Positions 1 to 12,055 of a stretch of DNA of 64,000 nt are shown here, in pieces (position 1 is the first letter of the stretch; every line of letters begins with the position of its first letter). The notes beneath the pieces are model-generated. The model was not told the origin of the DNA, ran no database searches, and saw only the letters and a program-made list of their open reading frames with translations. The stretch comes from Siphonodentalium dalli (taxonomy: Eukaryota > Mollusca > Scaphopoda > Gadilida > Siphonodentaliidae): positions 235,491,815 through 235,555,814 of the forward strand of contig CP136061.1 of NCBI GenBank assembly GCA_032622095.1, given 5' to 3'. The position numbers and the translations under genes are program-made.

Positions 1-1000
1 TTTTCTGTTTTTGCAAGTGACTTACGATTTTTTATCGGTAAAGTAACAAACGTAGGGTCCCAAAATAAGCACTGTGCAGGGGGAATTTTCTCTTGTAAAT
101 AAATTAAGTATCCGTATGGCATATTATTATTGTAATGTCGACACTCGGTAACTATTAACAGACAGCTAAATTGTAGCAAGACATCAAAGCACTGGACCGT
201 CAATCTATAACACAACAAAGATCAAAGCGTGCTGACGTTGTGTTGTAGCAATTAAGTGTCAAACAGTCACAAGACAAAGCACATCAGGTAACATAATCAT
301 GTCAGTCATTTATGCTGATAAACAATGACCACACCCTCTCACTGTGATTTGTTGAATCCAATTGTAGACACAGAAGTGCTGCCCGGAAGTACCGATTTCA
401 GCCAGTTTACGGAATTCAAAAAAGCTTGTTCGATCTTTATTTATGTATTCATCAATAATCATAACTTGTTGTCTCGTTAGTTATAGGTATAATTATGTCT
501 ATTAGTAAAATTATATGGAGAATAAAACAAACTTTGACGACAGACTGAGATAGAACACCAGAAATGTTATAGTTTTACTAATTAATTATCACGAATTTGA
601 CATGTCCGACCGGACCATTTAGCGGGAACGGAATAAAGTTATTATGCCAAAAGACCTCTACAATGAAATATCACCCAGTTACCCCACCCGAGTAATGATC
701 AAATTAATTATGTCCAATGTAAACATAAAATCATAGTATCACACAGTTGTGTGTAAACCAATTAATTTACTGTATATAATCAATAAACAATTCCAAGTAT
801 GTAAAACTTGCCCATTTTGCGAGTCGAAAGAAAAGGTTCGATATAAATGAATCCCGTCTAAGGTTTCGAACCGGACCGAATCACCACGGCGGTTTCGAAT
901 CGAACCGAACCTCGAACGGTTCGCATGGGACTACCACAAAGTCACTTAAATAATGTAATCTCGAGCTGTGACCTTCGCCTACCAATGAATAAACTATTAA
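1..1000. other. AT-rich sequence with a TTCGAA-rich patch
   Basis: No gene or complete element recognised. Positions 826-925 hold repeated TTCGAACCG/CGGTTCGA words that look like the internal repeats of an hAT-type element end, but no partner end or target duplication was found. Confidence 0.3.
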
Positions 1001-1002
1001 GC

Positions 1003-1391
1003 AACAAGTATTAACAAAGAAATATATTCCCCGCATTACTTTTTCGACATTATAAGGTTCCCTGTCAAAACCTCAAAAAGTTCCCAGGTTTTGAACTGGT
1101 GGAATATGATCTCTACGGGCATTAACCCTTTGAGTGCCAAGTCCGATTTTTGTATCAACCCATATACCCTGTGCCAATGCATTCTCTTATATATGCGAGT
1201 CGACCATAGGTCGCCTCGCATATATAAGAGAATGCATTGGCCTAACAATTTTTTTTTTTTTTTTTTTATTTACAATTTTAATAATTTATTCTTATATTCT
1301 TTAACAGACTTATTTTGTAGGTTTAGGGCCGATGAGATTGGCCCCTGGCACTCAAAGAGTTAACCAGAGTAGATATTCATGACATGGTCTA
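1003..1391. mobile_element. Half copy of Y (Mutator-like) interrupted by A1
   Basis: 1003-1121 plus 1364-1391 match the right inverted repeat of Y2 (9370-9513), including GGTTCCCTGTCAAAAC and GGTGGAATATGAT. Y2 reads GGGCATTAGCCAGAG where this copy has GGGCATTAA..(A1)..TTAACCAGAG, so Y2 serves as a near-empty site. The left half of this Y copy is absent. Confidence 0.6.
1122..1363. mobile_element. TTAA MITE family A, copy 1
   Basis: Ends TTAACCCTTTGAGTGCCA and TGGCACTCAAAGAGTTAA form inverted repeats with TTAA at both borders. Inside is the ~70-bp hairpin module (1173-1242), followed by a T tract. It is nearly the same as A2 at 21718-21956. The TTAA target and CCCTTT-type ends suggest a non-autonomous piggyBac-superfamily element. 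Confidence 0.75.
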
Positions 1392-1571
1392 CCTATATAT
1401 ATATATATACACCATTGGCTATAGGAGTAGGAGCATAAACCTTCGCTAACTGGATTCTCCCACTCAGTTTTGAAAGTAAGCATTGGAATGATCCATTTCA
1501 CACTTGTATGGATGTTCAGGTGTAATAAACAGACAATAAGCGAAAGAACATTATTTGAATCTGTCGGTAGA

Positions 1572-1766
1572 TTAACCCTTCCATGACTGGAGCTTCCTGA
1601 AATATTGCGAAAACCATGTGCCAATGCATTCTCTTATATATGCGAGTCTCCCAAAAGGACCCTCGCCAGTGCATGCTCTTATATATGTGAGGCTCCATAT
1701 TGGAGACTCGCATATATAAGAGAATGCTCTGGCACAGGATCTATAATGCTGCACCAGCACTGTTAA
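1572..1766. mobile_element. TTAA MITE family C, damaged copy 1
   Basis: Left end TTAACCCTTCCATGACTGGA, first hairpin half-lost, second hairpin with GAGACTCGCATATATAAGAG, right end shortened to TGCTGCACCAGCACTGTTAA. Family C normally has two hairpins and ends in an imperfect AGCTCCCATCATGAAAGGG before TTAA. Confidence 0.6.
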
Positions 1767-1931
1767 GATAAAACAATAGTTTTATATCTAAGGTTTACAG
1801 GACATTTATATATGCATGAATGACAACACCACAAACACTGACATTTTTTTTCTTCTTCAAATTGGAAGATACCTAATAAAATTTGCAAGGATGTAACGCC
1901 ATTCTGGGTGCTGAAACAGGGATCACGGGTT

Positions 1932-1975
1932 CTAAGGAACTACTCATCAATGAGTATTTAATATAGAAGGATTAA
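1932..1975. mobile_element. Right-end fragment of family F
   Basis: AAGGAACTACTCATCAATGA followed by GTATTTAATATAGAAGGATTAA matches the right end of F1 and F2. No left end is present. Confidence 0.45.
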
Positions 1976-2067
1976 ACAGGTATGACTCATTTGAACCTCC
2001 AAATCATGTTTATATCTCAATCACGGAACTACTGTAGGCAGGAATGATAGAAAATCGAGAATTACTA

Positions 2068-2119
2068 CAGTAATGCCCTAAATAATCGACTCTTTAATCG
2101 AATATTTAGGGCATTACTG
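2068..2119. mobile_element. D foldback, minimal internally deleted copy
   Basis: TA-CAGTAATGCCCTAAATAATC..GGGCATTACTG-TA. Only about 25 bp of each arm remains. The TA at both borders fits a Tc1/mariner-type target. Confidence 0.6.
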
Positions 2120-2155
2120 TAGCTATCATTTGAGGCTACAAGCTGCCACCGGCCT

Positions 2156-2390
2156 TTAACCCTTTCTACACTGAATGGATTTACCCACTCAGAATACATT
2201 TGAATAGTCTATTATTCATTTGGAGGGGTGTATGAAAAATAAGCAGACGACAGATAACAAAAGTGTAGAAGGAGTCATATTTATTGGAGGGAAATGTTCA
2301 GATAATAAGTTAAAGTTGTTGAACTTATTATCTGAACATTTCCGAAGGGATAACTACTCATTAATGAGTATTTAGTACAGAAAGGGTTAA
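2156..2390. mobile_element. TTAA MITE family F, copy 1
   Basis: Ends TTAACCCTTTCTACACTGAA and TTTAGTACAGAAAGGGTTAA. It carries an internal hairpin (2293-2343) with arms GGAAATGTTCAGATAATAAG and its complement. Confidence 0.65.
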
Positions 2391-3111
2391 CGGCAGTACA
2401 AGCTGACTTTTTCCATTGTGTGATATTTCTGGGTGATGACAGTTGCTCCCGCTGTATAAACATACAGACCCCTAAATGAGGGAGTTGATTGCCCCCAATA
2501 TGCCAGGAGGTAGGAAGTGTTGACAGGAATGGCCGCTGACTTCAAAGTAATCCCCATCGTGAATGATGCTTGTTTTCTAACTACAATCTAGCTTAATGTG
2601 TGCAGAATTCTTACACAAACTCAAAGGGAGAATTAGAATATTCTAGCAAAAGTTACAAAAACATTGCTATATGATAGGGATTCTCAAATTATTGAGAAAA
2701 GAAAACAGGCTGTGGGCTGAGCAAACAAATATGTGACAGAGTGATGAATTATGGGTAATAAAGCATCAAAATTTGGGACTTGGAGATGGATACTATTTTC
2801 TTGAGATGTAATCAGTGGAAGATTGAGTTAGTCTGTGTGATAAATGATACCCTCGAGTTCCAGTCTAGAGATTGGGAGATGTTAACACATCTTCTGAGGA
2901 GTTGTTAACTGAATAATCAGATAGATGTGAGTACTCCGCCCTATATATCATGCCACGTGCTTTTCCCCACAGGTCCCTGGCATAAAATTAGTCATAACAA
3001 TTCAATGTGCCATTCCGATCGACACATGGTCATTTTAATGAGAAATTAGGATTTGTTCACGCTCACTGAGTTAAGCACATATGAAGCAATGAACACTCAT
3101 TCTGACTCAGT
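2391..3111. other. No gene or element recognised
   Basis: AT-rich intronic sequence without long open frames, clear splice pairs or inverted repeats that I could identify. Confidence 0.4.
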
Positions 3112-3125
3112 GCCTCCGTAACTAT

Positions 3126-3241
3126 CTCGGTGAGAGTTTTCCGATGAATGGCAACAAGCCATATTTCCAACTAAATCCTGAAAAAATTCCCATAATTCTG
3201 CTGTGGTTAAAGGGTTATATACTGTACTTCGGGCATTACTG
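3126..3241. mobile_element. D foldback, right-half copy
   Basis: Matches the right arm of D (TTTTCCGATGAATGGCAACA, then CATAATTCTGCTGTGGTTAA) and ends GGGCATTACTG-TA. The left arm is missing. A short D left-end-like piece also occurs at about 3649-3674. Confidence 0.5.
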
Positions 3242-3504
3242 TATATATGACAAGGTTCTTCGAATAATGAATTTCCACATGTCCTTAAAACGTGGCCAGA
3301 AAATCTGGCAGAAATGCAATAATAGAGATAAAATAAAACATAATTGTAGAATAATCATATTCCTATAAAAATTCCCTACAATTTGATTTATGGATCAACC
3401 ATGTTCGGTCAGTGATAGCAGAAATATCTTCCCTGGAACCATCGGCGACCGGCGAAAAAAATAGGTCAAACAAGACTTTGTCCAGTCTCATGGCAGTTAT
3501 ACCA

Positions 3505-4622
3505 GACCAAGGCTTGTTTGACCACTTTCTTTCATAGTCTCAGATTGTTTCGTGGGAGATATCTCCACTAGCGTTAGCTGTACATGATTAATCTATATAT
3601 CAAAATAAAGGGAAATATTACATGAATTCGATGGCTGTATCGATATACTGTACTGCCCTAAGTAAATGACTCATCGAACCAGGGTTGCACCCCATTTAGA
3701 CCGCACTTCGGTTAGACTTTAAATGCGGTTAAAAACCACAAGACAACCAGAGGAGTGTGTGGTTAGAATGCATGAAATCATCTGCTATGAAATGGTAACT
3801 TCCAGTACAATTGCGGCTCCAACAAATTTATATATGTCATAGTCAGCAGTTAGCTATGCACGAGTGTATCAGCAGTCAATGAATATAACCACGGTTTCTT
3901 TCCACATTTATCAGGGTGCCACAGCCATCACAAAAAAAAGTTAACTGCAATGCAGTTATGGTTTAACCCTTTACCCAACAAACCGGCCAAAACCGGCCAA
4001 ATAAAGCTTCAACAGCCTAAAATATCTTCGGTCTGTCTCAATAGAACCATACAAATATGGATATCATTGGAACCGGCTCATTGACCACATTGTGATAGTT
4101 ACAGTTAGCCCTGTGCCAATGCATTCTCTTATATATGCGAGTCGACCATAGGTCGCCTCGCATATATAAGAGAATGCATTGGCCTAAACAAAATCTTTTT
4201 TTAACACTTTTTACCATTTTTTCTTACATTCTTTAACAATTTTTAAATTTTTAATGTGTTAAGCCAATGCATTCTCTTATATATGCGAGGCGACCTATGG
4301 TCGACTCGCATATATAAGAGAATGCATTGGCACAGGGCCCTTCTGTTGGGTAAAGGGTTAACCACAGTTATAAACGCATAATAACCCCAGTTAGTGGGTC
4401 TTTACTTTGGGCAGAATAGTATTCTTTTTCTAATATTATTGCCATTATGGTCTGACATTGGTCTCTCATGTGACCGGACAGTCTTGTTCGACCACATTTT
4501 TTTGTCTGGTCTCCAATGGTGTCCGATGCTTTCATGGAAGATATCTCCGCTGATGCTAGCTGTACATGGTTGATTCATATAGCAAAATGAAGGTAATTAT
4601 TCACAGAAAATGGCTGTTTCAT
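3505..4622. repeat. Pair of direct repeats of ~130 bp (3505-3640 and 4480-4622)
   Basis: Both contain GAGATATCTCC or AAGATATCTCC, then a GCTAGCTGTACATG-like run and GGCTGT, in the same order. They flank about 840 bp that holds B1. Class unknown; possibly an old element with direct-repeat flanks or a local duplication. Confidence 0.4.
3963..4361. mobile_element. TTAA MITE family B, copy 1 (two hairpins)
   Basis: Ends TTAACCCTTTACCCAACA and TGTTGGGTAAAGGGTTAA. Two copies of the ~70-bp hairpin module (GCCAATGCATTCTCTTATAT arms, CGACCATAGGTCG centre) lie in the right-hand half. The left-hand ~150 bp is a unique segment. TTAA borders point to piggyBac-like mobilisation. Confidence 0.8.
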
Positions 4623-5016
4623 TATTACTTTTTTGTTTTAATATATTGCTGCATTTCTGGCCTCGGTTTTGAGACATGTGGATATCATACATTTCGAGAG
4701 TAAGGAACCTTGTCTTATATATAGGTTCTTTTAGTGTTAAGACCAATTTTGTGTCAGGGACCTGTGGTTTTCCCTGCTAGTGATGTTGGCCCTTTATGTA
4801 TAACTCAACTACTATGTGATGACTTTTTCTGGACTTAGAAATCTATCAATTAATGCCCCCCATGTGTTTTTAAAGCACTAAGATGTTTCACATATTAGTA
4901 AACATTAAGTTAAAATAATAAAATAACAGATTCCCATTCCAGGTGCACAATTATTCAAAAATGACTGAGAAATACTCCAGACAAAGCTTGTCCATGAACA
5001 GTGGACGAATGGACAA

Positions 5017-6219
5017 TAGTGTTGGGAGGTTATAGAATTTACGTTTCGGTTTCGTTTTTTTGGGGTAAAAAAACCTCGGTTTCGTATATAGCAATTAGTC
5101 CAACACAACTGGACAAAACAGGCACTACCAGTTACAGAGGGTCATAATAAGTTGGGGAACAGCTTGCTGTGTTGTTAAATCATGAACTTTAATATGAATG
5201 TGAGATAAAAGTCATATTGAACATCAAGTTTAAGCAAACACAAAAATATTTCTTGAAGCTGACCATAAACTCTTTTTCCGACTATATATCCCCCATACCA
5301 AAATCAAAACATAAAAGTGAAACGCAAATACAGCGACGTTTCATGCATACAAGATGAAGTCCTGTGCGACTTATATTGATACCGATATCATTTAAAGACA
5401 AGGCCGTGTTAATCAATCAGTTATGATGTAGCATGTGCCCAGTTCCTCGACAATGATGACGTAATTACGCTTTTGATGTTCCCGCTCAGTTTGTGGGTTA
5501 GAGATACCATTACGCGCAAAAATAACTGCCGCGATCAACAAGATGCTAATAAGTGCACGTACATTACACGGCAATTGGCCGGCTTAAATTCGTAATATTT
5601 CGTTGAACGTTATAGATAAAAGTTCAATTTTATTGACCGATTAGCCGAGAGAATGAAGTTTCAGAAATTGCAGTTCTAACAACCGACTTTATTTCCGCAC
5701 GGAACGAAATGTTTCGTCATGCACACGTCATCAATTCAAATAAAGTGCACACTTATTCTAAGACAGTTGACAATAAAGGTGACAAAAGTCAACGACCTAC
5801 TGCATGCAGTTCTTGTTGACTGTGTGGCCACTCATTGTTCGATTGTAGGTTCCAGAACAAAAAGTTTCTGGACCATTTCCCACGTGGTATAACATTTCTT
5901 TTCGTTCGCATTCTCATTTTTGCAATGACATGCTTCCTCATTTCAGTTTCGTTTCGCAACGCAATTTATTTGACGCTTACGATATTATAACAACACATAT
6001 CTGAGACGAAATGGACACATTCCGATATATAATTGATCAGAGAGGCCGATTATTTGACAACAGTATCAACTAACAAGTCGATTCCATTGAAAAATAAACA
6101 TCCCAAAAAAAAAACTAATGTCGGTTGGGGCAGAATCACGTCGGTCGATTTCGGTCGGTATTTTTTAAAACCGAAACCGAGTTGTTTTCTCGGTTAACCG
6201 CACAACAGTGACAACACTA
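5017..6219. mobile_element. hAT-like element AC (TAGTGTTG ends)
   Basis: Inverted ends TAGTGTTG..CAACACTA, with Cx-rich GGTTTCGGTTT-like motifs inside each end. The 8-bp target duplication ATGGACAA is at 5009-5016. Its right copy is split by R1: ATG at 6220-6222 and GACAA at 7639-7643. No transposase frame, so non-autonomous. 1203 bp. Confidence 0.75.
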
Positions 6220-6222
6220 ATG

Positions 6223-7633
6223 GCAGGGTTTCCGCCAGGGGGAAATAAATGAGTCCGTATTGGAGAAACACATAACGCGACGGGACGACCATGGTTCGTT
6301 CTGTCGGGCGAAAATTTTGTTATTTGACACTTAAAAGTAGCCATTTCCTTGCACCTGAGTGTCCCACAAAGCAATCCAAAGCTACATATATTATGCAAGT
6401 CAATCATTTCTGTGGGTACATTAATTCTGTTGATGGTATACAAATATTGAATCATGTAATTACGTACGTATAAGACTGCCGTCTGATTGAATACTCTATA
6501 AATAACGAGTTACAGTGTTTACACATTTATAACTTACAATAAGATATAATGAATATAAACACTAAAAAGCATCTACACATTGACCAATAATACCACGCAA
6601 GGAGAATTAAATAAATAATTTTTTAGAATTTCAAGTAGCGTCCGTGGAAATTAAACTGACAGGATTATGTACATGTATTCTGTCAATCGTAAAACTCTTT
6701 GTGCGCTGTGACGTCATACTGCAGGGTTTGTCTGGAGTATATTTTTATAGCGGCGAAATACGAATGGTAGCGAAGTCTTTCACTCGGAACGCGTAGCTTG
6801 TTCAATAGTCTGTATAGGCCAACAACTGACGATCGACCGCAGCTATAGAACAGAGTTTTATAAAATATAATTGAGTTTCGGCTGGAAATGTGAACATGTG
6901 CGTCGTTGATTGTGCTTGGGGACCCAGGCGGGACAACGAAACTATTATTGACTGTACTTTGACTTTATCTCCATATTGGGGGGGAGGGTATGTGTTTGTG
7001 TTTATCCTCCATGCGTGTAATATGGGCTCAAATGAATGGTGTTGTCACTATAAATTCGCGCTATAAAGACAGGACAGGTTCCGTATTATTGTGAAATAAA
7101 TCACTTTGGGATTTTGTTGAGTATGCATGGCAATATACGCATAATAATCAACACACGTAGAGAATCACATGTTTTTTTCAGGAACTTCACTGACATCGAA
7201 CTCAAAACAAATGATAATACAGCAATAAGATAAATGATCAACATTGAGTAGTTTCATCCACGAAAATCCCGTGCATAAAAATGTCCCGACTCAGCAATTG
7301 GGTGTTCATTGATCCAATTATGTAATTGTACGATAGGACGGGGTCTTCGAGTCTGAGTAGTTTCATCCATGGAATCCCGTGCACAAAAACATCCGTACTC
7401 AACAGTCCGGCATTCTTTGATGTTACCGCGACATGTATTACGCTGTATCTAATGTCGCTATTTGACCCGCTTTTTCACCAGTATTCTGTTTAACCCCCGA
7501 ACTCCCGTTGCAGCCAAATTTTTTTTACGACATATTGCTACTGACATTTGGTACATGCATGAATCAAACAGATCATCTGCGAGGTGAATGGGTCCGTGTT
7601 ACGGACCTGCAGCCGGCCTGGCGGAAACCCTGC
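6223..7633. mobile_element. 5-bp-target element R, copy 1
   Basis: Inverted ends GCAGGGTTTCCGCCAGG and CCTGGCGGAAACCCTGC, flanked by TAATG on both sides (6218-6222, 7634-7638). Removing it and one TAATG restores the perfect 8-bp target duplication of AC. That supports a 5-bp duplication rather than 7 bp. No coding capacity is visible. Its body matches R3 (48223-49466) in reverse orientation. Confidence 0.75.
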
Positions 7634-7643
7634 TAATGGACAA

Positions 7644-8340
7644 CCCTGCATTCCAGATTGTAGCAAGGATAAAATGGCATAGTAGTCAGAGGGTTTTTCA
7701 TGTCAATCAGTTATAAACATATACCGGTAGGTGACATATATTCAACAGACATATGATCTGGTGGCAGGTTAGATATCAACAGTAAAATACTTAGTTAACT
7801 TAGGATATAGTTAAAATGAGAGATCATCTTCACCGCCTATAATTGGTTAAAAAAATTTACTGAGAAAAATGAAAATATTCTAAGTCAAGAAGGCTAATAC
7901 TACACCAAAATAAGTCTGACCAACTATAAAATCGGGAGGGTATAAAAATAATACTGCACACATTTAAACTTGAGTAAGTTTTACTATGGCCTGTTCAGTA
8001 GGTGCAAAAGTGCTGAATAGTAAACTATAGAATTTGTGCATGATAAATTGCTATGTGCAGATAAACACTGTACGAAACGTTGACCAGTGAAAAGATTTGG
8101 ATATTTCTGCGTAAATTGAAATTTACCATATGACGCTGTATGACTTTGTTAATGCTCAGCTGGAAATACCCATGCAAAATCAGGGGGTTTCCATCTTTAT
8201 ACGTCTTGACTTTCTGACCAAGTTGACCAATCACACATAAGATTCCAGGACCAAATAATCAGTATGTTCACTTACGATTATTATTTTTCCAACATAAAAT
8301 CCCACTAACTACACCGATACACACAGTGTGACATTCATTT
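7644..8340. other. No gene or element recognised
   Basis: AT-rich intronic sequence; nothing supported. Confidence 0.4.
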
Positions 8341-8342
8341 TC

Positions 8343-8770
8343 TATTTTTATTACACGCTTGTTCCCAGAAGAACAGTGTTGTTGCTGTTCCATATTTACA
8401 ATTCCATATGGAACGTACTTTCGATACAAATCTTGTTGACGTCATTTGACGTACATGACATTCTCCTCAACCATGAAACCGGAACTATAAAATAAATGAA
8501 TCATCGCCCATGACAAAACAAACCCTGTACATGTGCCTAAATAAACCTTGTTAGTCCCTGGTAAGTCAGCATTTTTAATGGACGGATTCTAGGATGGGTG
8601 ACGTATAATAAATGTGTGTTAATAGGTTTGCTGATACGGCACTTATGCCATCGCGGAAAGATAGAACTTGAGGCTGCGTTTCTCGTTCAATCCTTCAGTG
8701 CTAACACTCATGCCCATTACACACTTGTGTCTTACTGGGTATGTATCGATGTTATCTTTACACCAAAGAC
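8343..8770. repeat. Dispersed repeat P, diverged copy 1
   Basis: Similar along its length to 38985-39440 (TTATTACACGCTTGTTCC, AACCATGAAACCGGAACTAT, GGATTCTAGGATG and GATACGGCACT in the same order). The terminal inverted repeat of copy 2 is not recognisable here. Confidence 0.5.
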
Positions 8771-8993
8771 ATGTAAACTTGAAATTTTGTTTTATTTTGT
8801 ACATGAACGGTTTCTTGTACCATAAATATAGTTAGAACTTTTAAGAATTGAATATTGTGCATCACATGTCATAAATGTGTTTGTGGGCTTCAATTGTTAC
8901 AGAAAGGCGCAATTCAACCCTAAATGGACACTTGGTTGGTATTTACCCATTCAAATAGCAGAGCATACATGGGAGATTGAAGTTAAATCAATA

Positions 8994-9513
8994 CTAGATC
9001 ATGCCTTGAATCTATACCATGGCTATCGCCCATAAAGATCATATTCCACCAGTACAAAACCTGGGAACTTTTTGAAGATTTGACAGGGAACCTTATAAAA
9101 TCGAAAACATAACACAGGGAATATACTTCTTTGTTATTATCTGTTTCTTAAAAATGTATTTCCCTATTGGTGAAGGTCCCAACTGGAAATTTCACGATTT
9201 AAGTGACTTTGTGAGCGATTTTGCTTTGCATTTCTTACAATTATGGAATTTTTCCTGGGTAATTAATTGAATGTTTATTGCGATATCGGCTCTCAAAAGT
9301 CACAGAAAGGCATGCAATTTTGAGTTGGGATTTCACATATAGTGAAGTACACTATTAAGGAACAGATAATTATTAAGAAATATATTCCCCATGTTAATTT
9401 TTTCGACTTATTAAGGTTCCCTGTCAAAACTTCATTAAGATCCAAGGTTTTGTACTGGTGGAATATGATTTCTATGGGCATTAGCCAGAGTAGAGATTCA
9501 TGGCATGATCTAA
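8994..9513. mobile_element. Mutator-like foldback Y, copy 2
   Basis: Inverted ends start TAGATCATGCC and extend about 150 bp at roughly 80% identity (both contain CATATTCCACCAGTACAAAA and TTTGACAGGGAACCTTA). AATCAATAC flanks both sides; counted outward, the direct repeat is 13 bp (TAAATCAATACTA at 8984-8996 and 9511-9523). Long inverted repeats plus a 9-11 bp target repeat are typical of Mutator-like elements. Confidence 0.6.
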
Positions 9514-9523
9514 ATCAATACTA

Positions 9524-10464
9524 CTTCCAGGCTGACTGCTGACCATTAATTCAGATTGAAAACTTTTAGTAGATATAATTCCTATATGTAATATATGCAG
9601 TATGTATTATCATTTTTGGATGAAAATCAGTAAGAATTTTTTGATAAAAAAAAAGCTTGAAATTTTTTTTTTAGCCACTGCCCTCCCTTGAAAAAAATGA
9701 CAATCGTCATTTTCATGGGTATGCAGGACAAAGAAATAGACTGAGAATAAATATTTTGAAAATAGCAATTCAAAGATAGCAGTAGCCTAGTTCTTTTTTG
9801 TAACTGGAAAATCATTTGCTGACTTCTGTTGCCGACTCAATTAACTTCCTAAGTCAAGGTCATTTACAAAACGAAATCTGTTCCTCAGAAATTTATTTTC
9901 TCAACCTACAATTCTGCCGTGGAAAAACAATCCTACGTAACTGCAATCCTATCGGCTGGAAACGCAAACATATAATCTACAATCCAATGCATCCAGACAC
10001 TTAAATATCATCAAAATACATCAGACTGTTTACACGAAACAGCAAGCCCAAAAATAAATACTCGGCTTCCTTGAGTTTCTTGAATAATCTGCCACATAAA
10101 GGACGATAACATAGATTTATGTAACGCAATTCCCATTTTTGAAAAGTTTTTTGGGAATTAAAACGTAATTTGAGTGTTTAAATAAAGTAAAGAAAAACAA
10201 AGATTGTTGTTATTGCGGGCTGCGATAGAATTAATGGGTGGGTTAAGGTTTGAACAACAGATGGCCGTGGAGATTTATGAGCTCAGATGCGATGTAATAA
10301 CATTCTCAAGAGTTCTTGTGTCCAGAAGTATGTAAGGTTGATAGTACTCCAAATAGAATTTATCCTTGTGAAGGAGAAATTGAGAGGGCAGAAACAGAAT
10401 TTACACCCACTAAAGATGTTAGCTATAGTTGATAAAATGTCCTTCAAGTTGGGAAGGGATGTTT
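9524..10464. other. No gene or element recognised
   Basis: AT-rich. Short open frames here show no recognisable protein and no matching splice sites. Confidence 0.35.
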
Positions 10465-10585
10465 ATGATGTGGCTATAAAGATTGTCTCAAGCTCCTCTT
10501 CTTTTAAACCAGGGATGTCGGAACTATATTAGGGTAAAGGGGCAGGTTTTCCATAAGAGGATCACATTATGATAAATGATACTAC
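10465..10585 (-). repeat. Dispersed repeat AG, copy 1
   Basis: The reverse complement matches 24090-24212 (CATTTATCATAATG, CTGCCCC, ACATCCCTGGTTT, AGAAGAGGAGCTTGA). Two copies in opposite orientation; origin unknown. Confidence 0.5.
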
Positions 10586-10629
10586 ATAAGTAAATCAAAA
10601 AGTTGAAAATTAATTTTTTTTAGTATTTA

Positions 10630-11072
10630 TTAAAGGTACTCAATCTGATTTGATGGTCCCCATATCATCAGATTCCAACAACAACAACATTTTTTTAAAT
10701 GCCGCTCCAGTTATCAGAATCAATTAATTGCCCAAAAATAATGCAAACCACAGTCAACTACAGTATAAAATTGCCCAAAACCTGTTATTTATAAACATTT
10801 TGTTAAACAAAATTTTGCCGGTTTGTCAAATATCTGACACAAAAAAACCCACTTGATTTTAGAGTTATCCATCTTCATCCGCAATTTGGTCCGAGACTGT
10901 TTTCTTGTCAACCTTTTACTGGGCCACTAAATATTATTGTGGTGAAAAATTTAGATTTAGATTTCAAAAATTTATATCTGATCACTCTGAACTTTGATGG
11001 GTGTGTTCCTCGACTCCCCGAAGCCAAGGAAATAGTAATTTGCGAGTGTTAATTCGGATTATGCATCTTTAA
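10630..11072. mobile_element. TTAA element J, copy 1
   Basis: Starts TTAA-AGGTACTCAATCTGA and ends with a degenerate ATGCATCT-TTAA. Its right TTAA is the left TTAA of C2. Related copies lie at 25492, 31081 and 61977. Family ends are AGGTACTCAATCCGAT and the complement. Confidence 0.6.
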
Positions 11073-11749
11073 CCCTTCCATGACTGAAAATTCCTGAAAT
11101 TTTGTGAAAACCCTGTGCCAATGTATTCTCTTATATATGCACGTCTCCCATAGGGAGCCTCGCATATATAAGAGAATACATTGGCCTAACAATATTTACC
11201 TTGACCTTGTAAGCCAGTGCATTCTCTTATATATGCAAGGCTCCCATGGGAGACTCACATATATAAGAGAATGTAATGGCACAGGATCTTTAACCCTTTA
11301 CCCAACAGAACGGCCCTGTGCCAATGCATTCTCTTATATATGCGAGTCGACCATAGGTCGCCTCGCATATATAAGAGAATGCATTGGCTTAACACATATT
11401 AAAAATGATAAAATTGTCAAAGAATGTAGAAAAATATTATAAAAATTGTTAAAAAATGTAAGAAAAAATTATAAAATTGTTAAAGAATGTAAGAATGCAT
11501 TCTCTTATATATGCGAGGCGACCTATGGTCGACTCGCATATATAAGAGAATGCATTGGCACAGGTCATAACTGTAACCATCACAATGTGGTCAATGAACC
11601 GGTTCCAATGATATCCATATTTGTATGGTGTTATTGAGACAGACCGAAGATATTTTAGGCTGTTGAAGCTTTATTTGGGCGTTTTTGGCCGTTTTGTTGG
11701 GTAAAGGGTTAATGCTGCACCAGCGCAGCTCCCATCATGAAAGAGTTAA
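11069..11749. mobile_element. TTAA MITE family C, copy 2, split by B2
   Basis: C runs from TTAACCCTTCCATGACTG to CAGGATCTTTAA at 11293, then resumes TTAATGCTGCACCAGCGCAG at 11709 and ends AAAGAGTTAA. The intact relative C6 reads CAGGATCTTGAATGCTGCAC, so B2 entered at a TTAA and duplicated it. Confidence 0.75.
11290..11712. mobile_element. TTAA MITE family B, copy 2 (reverse), nested in C2
   Basis: Ends TTAACCCTTTACCCAACA and TTGTTGGGTAAAGGGTTAA, with two hairpin modules, the second lacking its first few bases. The unique segment is on the right, so it is reversed relative to B1. Confidence 0.78.
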
Positions 11750-12055
11750 AGAGAGATTTTTTACAATAATCAAGTTAATACTAAACTATGATGAATATCT
11801 TTTACTTTGAAACAATATATTTATTTTCTCCTCATATTTCAGATTTTTTTTAGGGAATTCAGGGGATCTTTGTAGCAGGCACCAGCCTGGAGGTTTTAAA
11901 TAGGTAGAAGTCACTTCTCACTGTTTGATTATTAGGGAGAAGTGGACTGTTATTAGGCAGGGAGAGGTGACAATGGCTGACGTTCAATTTACACCCCAAC
12001 ATCACTATTTCTATGATCCAATAAGTATTATATAACAAAAGAGCCCACTTATAAA

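Noticed and set aside
3690-4400. A larger element around B1 with CGGTT/AACCG words
   Set aside because: No matching ends or target repeat could be fixed; recorded only as a direct-repeat pair.
11104-11637. Frames repeating FSYICES and RLAYIRECIG
   Set aside because: Translations of the shared hairpin module, not proteins.
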